Positions 4,040-5,233 of a DNA stretch of 5,233 bases are shown piece after piece. The first letter of the stretch is position 1, and every line of letters starts with the position of its first letter. The notes beneath the pieces are model-generated. The model was given only the letters and a program-made list of their open reading frames with translations. It was not told the DNA's origin and did no database searches. The DNA is from Neisseriaceae bacterium (GTDB lineage: Bacteria; Pseudomonadota; Gammaproteobacteria; Burkholderiales; UBA11063), in assembly GCA_947470205.1 (NCBI GenBank), contig CANISK010000118.1, forward strand, positions 1-5,233, given 5' to 3'. The position numbers were made by a program, and so were the translations under genes.

Positions 4040-5233
4040 CACGTAACGCCTCCGCAGGATTCGTTTTTGCAGCATTTCTACTTGGGTAAATGGTTGCAAT
4101 TATGCTTAATAAAATAGACACGATAACTATCTCAATCACATCCCGAGGGATGATTTTACTTGGTAAATAATCCAACAAATAAACATCTCCGTTGATGAGT
4201 TTCATCCCAAATAGTGACTCCAAACCATGAACTATATGACCCACGTTTATGGACAAGACTACCCCAATCACCGCACCTAAAGAGGTGCCAATAATACCAG
4301 ATATACCACCTTGTAGAATAAAAATTTTCATGATGCTGGATTTGGTGGCCCCCATAGTACGCAATATGGCGATATCGGATCTTTTATCATTTACTGTCAT
4401 AACCAAAGTAGACACTAAATTAAATGCCGCAACTGCAATGATAAGAGTTAGAATAATAAACATCATCTTTTTTTCCAATTTTACTGCAGCAAAATAATTT
4501 TTATGTTGGTCTATCCAATCGGTTATTATGATATTATCTGGCATTTTGTTTATCAGGTCTTCTTTTATGGTTTGGGTGATCATCACATCATCTACCTTAA
4601 GACGAACCCCACTTACATCCTTGCCTAGTTTGAATAATTTTTGCGCATTAGTTAGGCTAATTAATATCAATGAGCTATCATATTCATACATATGTGTATT
4701 AAAAATAGCAGTTACTGTAAATCTCTTAAATCTAGGTATTAAGCCACCCGGTGTAATTTGCCCATTTGGTGTAATGAGGGTGATTTGATCTCCGACAAAT
4801 ACCCCTAAAGTGCGCGCCAATTCATATCCCAAAATTACATTAAATTCCTTTGCATCAAGTGAGCTGTATCTTCCATAGATGATTTGATTTTGAATACTTT
4901 CCACATTTTTTTCTAAAGTGGTATCAATGCCACGCACCATTACCCCACTTACATTATTCTCATAGGATATCAATGCCTGACCGTCTACATATGGAGCAAT
5001 TGCAAGAACATGTTTGTTTGATTGTACAATATTGGCAATATTTTGCCAATTGTTCACACTGGAACTAGTACTTGTGATTTGCATATGTGAAGTTACACCA
5101 ATAATTTTTTTTCTGATTTCTTCTTGAAACCCATTCATAACTGATAATACAGTGATGAGAGCGGAGACTCCTAGTGTGATACCAATGATTGATACCAATG
5201 ATATAAATGATACAAAACTATTTTTTTGTTTAA
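4032..5233 (-). CDS. lolC: LolC/LolF-type lipoprotein-releasing permease (5' end beyond window)
   Basis: This is the membrane subunit that opens a path for outer-membrane lipoproteins and hands them to LolA. The frame is open past the window edge, and residues before the TTG at 5198 read KQKNSFVSFIS, matching the family's first membrane helix. So 399 residues are visible and perhaps 10-20 are missing. After helix 1 (VSIIGITLGVSALI) comes a periplasmic domain of about 220 residues, then helices at MMFIILTLIIAVAAFNLVS, ISGIIGTSLGAVIGVVL and IVIVSILLSIIATIY in a FtsX-type domain ending PAEALRDE. PNGQITPGGLIPRFKRF in the periplasmic part corresponds to the E. coli LolC hook that binds LolA, so this is LolC-like rather than LolE-like. 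With no lolE beside lolD it may be the dual-function LolF form. It overlaps lolD by 8 bp. Confidence 0.95.
   Translation of the reverse strand, partial: KQKNSFVSFISLVSIIGITLGVSALITVLSVMNGFQEEIRKKIIGVTSHMQITSTSSSVNNWQNIANIVQSNKHVLAIAPYVDGQALISYENNVSGVMVRGIDTTLEKNVESIQNQIIYGRYSSLDAKEFNVILGYELARTLGVFVGDQITLITPNGQITPGGLIPRFKRFTVTAIFNTHMYEYDSSLILISLTNAQKLFKLGKDVSGVRLKVDDVMITQTIKEDLINKMPDNIIITDWIDQHKNYFAAVKLEKKMMFIILTLIIAVAAFNLVSTLVMTVNDKRSDIAILRTMGATKSSIMKIFILQGGISGIIGTSLGAVIGVVLSINVGHIVHGLESLFGMKLINGDVYLLDYLPSKIIPRDVIEIVIVSILLSIIATIYPSRNAAKTNPAEALRDE
4049..4053 (-). promoter_or_regulatory. Shine-Dalgarno site that fixes the lolD start
   Basis: GGAGG on the minus strand lies 9 bases before ATG 4039, inside the lolC codons for the EAL near its end. 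It selects ATG 4039 over the in-frame ATG at 4099 and implies re-initiation by ribosomes finishing lolC. Confidence 0.75.

Noticed and set aside
4040..4099. Upstream ATG (4099) as the lolD start
   Set aside because: It would add 20 residues encoded inside lolC. ATG 4039 has GGAGG at good spacing, overlaps the lolC stop and gives the usual family length.
5196..5198. TTG at 5198 as the lolC start
   Set aside because: The frame continues to the window edge and the upstream residues KQKNSFVSFIS fit the family's first membrane helix, so the true start is outside.

Overview
The window is AT-rich chromosomal DNA (roughly one third G+C by eye) from a Gram-negative, quinone-respiring proteobacterium. 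The UbiB fragment, an RluF-type pseudouridine synthase and the Lol lipoprotein-export genes all resemble, from memory, gammaproteobacterial (or betaproteobacterial) versions. The low G+C content and a degenerate dispersed palindromic repeat would suit a host-associated lineage with a relaxed genome. That lineage guess is inference.

Left half, plus strand: the C-terminal part of ubiB (1-890, cut by the window edge), then a 72-bp bipartite palindromic repeat (907-978), a complete DNA cytosine-C5 methyltransferase with no restriction enzyme beside it (997-2175), and rluF (2162-2863), whose start overlaps the end of the methyltransferase by 14 bp.

Right half, minus strand: lolC/lolF (4032 to beyond 5233) followed by lolD (3359-4039), with an ATGAATAA start/stop overlap. 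They encode an ABC transporter that extracts lipoproteins from the inner membrane. No lolE follows lolD.

The 495-bp gap between the convergent rluF and lolD genes (2864-3358) is the most interesting part. The plus strand carries a probable small RNA: a promoter, an AT hairpin, a possible three-way junction and a strong intrinsic terminator at 3105-3143. The minus strand carries an extended -10 promoter, a structured leader of about 90 nt, and a 40-codon ORF (3063-3185) with a good Shine-Dalgarno site. Its product would have a short hydrophobic N-terminus and a very basic tail. The two transcripts would converge and overlap over the 3' half of the ORF. This is the layout of type I toxin-antitoxin loci such as txpA/RatA and bsrG/SR4, but I recognise neither the peptide nor the RNA. 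An arginine-rich 14-codon reading frame with its own plausible Shine-Dalgarno site lies in the leader.
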